Positions 6,474 to 7,226 of a DNA stretch of 7,226 nt are shown piece after piece. The notes below the pieces were generated by a model, which was given only the letters and a program-made list of their open reading frames with translations, was not told the origin of the DNA and ran no database searches. Every line of letters begins with the position of its first letter. The first letter of the stretch is position 1. The DNA is from Candidatus Brocadiaceae bacterium (GTDB taxonomy: Bacteria; Planctomycetota; Brocadiia; SM23-32). The translations under genes and the position numbers were made by a program. The stretch spans positions 1-7,226 of the forward strand of contig PUNP01000071.1 in the NCBI GenBank assembly GCA_003551785.1. Reading direction: 5' to 3'.

Positions 6474-6509
6474 TCCGTTCTTTCGCGTCTTTTCGCGTAT
6501 TTCGTAGTT
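6474..6509 (-). repeat. Dispersed boundary repeat, copy E2
   Basis: On the minus strand the core AACTACGAAATACGCGAAA (6491-6509) differs from B, C and D by one base and continues into AGACGCGAAAGAACGG. It starts 8 nt after the stop codon of the CsgG-like gene, much as copy B follows the SPFH gene. Confidence 0.85.
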
Positions 6510-6517
6510 CATGCCGT

Positions 6518-7226
6518 TCAAGCGTCTTCCAACTGCACGGCGAAGCCCATGATGCGGATGTTGTACAGCATGGCCAGTATGACTGCCGCCAGAAGCAGAA
6601 GAACGCTCCAGATACCGGTAAATGCACCGCCTATCATAAACCAGGCCAGAATTGCGTCTGTCACTGTATATATGCCCAGCACAAAAGCATTTTGTGGATT
6701 GGAACGTTTTCTCACCATGTTTCTGATAAAGGATATAGAGAAAACGGGCAGCAGCAGCACCAGCATGAGCCAGACAAGCCCCCGCTGGACCCATTCCGCC
6801 GTTTTTGAGGGCCGCATTTCACCCGCTCCAGCCGCTGCCGTTCTTGCCTCTTGAGTGGAATACCTGCCGCTGTACACTTCCGAGCCGTCCGCTGCAACCA
6901 GCAAATAATCGACATCGATATTTACGCCCTCGGGGTGGTGTTCAAAAGTATGCACGGTTCCGAACAGCGCGCCGTCGGCGTCAAGTTTCTGCACCTTCTT
7001 TACCGCTTCGCGTGCCGACTCGGTCGCCGGGATACGCAGGTTGAGTTTCCGCCGCACTTTTTCCAGAAAACTCAGGTCTCTCAGGTCGAGTATCCCGTGC
7101 AGTTCAATTCTGCGGCGCAGTGTATCGGTAAAATAATCCGACGGGTCGTTCCCGAAATGCAGCATAACGACATCGTGCAATTCACCGCGGTTCTGACGTA
7201 TATCTTCGGCGATCAGCGCGGCGCGG
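6518..7226 (-). CDS. CsgG/LpoB-like domain protein with three C-terminal membrane helices (5' end outside window)
   Basis: The frame is open to the right edge with 235 residues visible before the TGA at 6518. The TTG at 7180 is in frame but lies within a conserved-looking segment (AALIAEDIRQNRGELHDVV), so it is probably an internal Leu and the true start lies beyond the window. Residues about 1-125 follow the pattern of CsgG/LpoB/FlgT-type domains: a helix, a VVMLHFGND strand, a helix with LRRRIELHG, an alternating region, then DGALFGTVHTFE and VDYLLVAADGSEVYSG strands. Three membrane helices follow at about 149-167, 180-202 and 205-223. In the known families this fold acts in the periplasm on lipoproteins or cell-wall enzymes; the helices here make an anchored, envelope-facing protein likely. 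The orientation and role are inferred. It is probably the first seen member of the gene run, 350 nt upstream of the SPFH gene. Confidence 0.82.
   Translation of the reverse strand, partial: RAALIAEDIRQNRGELHDVVMLHFGNDPSDYFTDTLRRRIELHGILDLRDLSFLEKVRRKLNLRIPATESAREAVKKVQKLDADGALFGTVHTFEHHPEGVNIDVDYLLVAADGSEVYSGRYSTQEARTAAAGAGEMRPSKTAEWVQRGLVWLMLVLLLPVFSISFIRNMVRKRSNPQNAFVLGIYTVTDAILAWFMIGGAFTGIWSVLLLLAAVILAMLYNIRIMGFAVQLEDA

Larger units (their letters stand above)
6168..6517. other. 350-nt intergenic region built around repeat copies
   Basis: No convincing gene lies here. It contains forward copies C and D, then about 140 nt of AT-rich sequence, then reverse copies E1 and E2. The promoter of the SPFH gene presumably lies within it, but no hexamer pair stands out. 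The minus-strand ORF over 6352-6627 reads through the repeats and then out of frame through the neighbouring gene, so it is not called. Confidence 0.7.

Noticed and set aside
1182..6509. CRISPR array
   Set aside because: The repeats are few, unevenly spaced, in both orientations, and diverged, with no unique spacers of constant length.
6352..6627. 91-residue minus-strand ORF
   Set aside because: It reads through repeat copies E1 and E2 and then out of frame through the CsgG-like gene; the low-complexity repeat translation is an artefact.
6371..6808. 145-residue plus-strand ORF
   Set aside because: It combines the repeat region with sequence antisense to the CsgG-like gene and has no recognisable domain.

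Overview
The window holds five substantial genes and one possible small one, all on the minus strand. In transcription order (high to low coordinate) they are: a CsgG/LpoB-like protein with three C-terminal membrane helices (cut by the right edge); an SPFH-like/coiled-coil/DUF4384-like protein; a caspase-like (peptidase C14) protease fused to an FGE/SUMF1-fold domain; a polytopic membrane protein with an N-terminal zinc ribbon; a 31-codon ORF with a strong Shine-Dalgarno; and a Hanks-type Ser/Thr kinase flanked by two zinc ribbons (cut by the left edge). No gene is supported on the plus strand; the long plus-strand ORFs lie antisense to these genes.

No marker gene fixes the taxonomy. The Hanks-type kinase with zinc ribbons, the caspase-FGE fusion, the DUF4384-like domain and many intergenic repeats suggest a Gram-negative environmental bacterium with complex signalling. 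The PVC group (Kiritimatiellota, Lentisphaerota, Planctomycetota) is a guess, not a demonstration.

Layout: 1-1104 kinase (GC-rich); 1105-1353 intergenic, with a candidate promoter, one repeat copy and a small ORF containing a hairpin; 1354-2673 zinc-ribbon membrane protein (very AT-rich); 2805-4427 caspase-FGE protein (AT-rich in its 3' half); 4428-4523 short gap with a repeat copy; 4524-6167 SPFH/DUF4384 protein; 6168-6517 intergenic with four repeat copies arranged as an inverted pair of doublets; 6518-7226 CsgG-like membrane protein.

The gene set reads like a membrane-linked signalling or conflict module: a possible envelope sensor or lipoprotein-like component, a membrane-scaffold (SPFH) protein carrying a domain often found with caspases and kinases, a caspase effector with a ligand-binding-type FGE domain that lacks one of the two copper cysteines, a membrane protein that could be a target or effector, and a kinase. 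That joint role is inference from gene order and domain content. The three AT-rich to mid-GC inner genes differ in composition from the flanking ones, which fits assembly by transfer. A six-copy repeat at the gene boundaries is the clearest non-coding structure.
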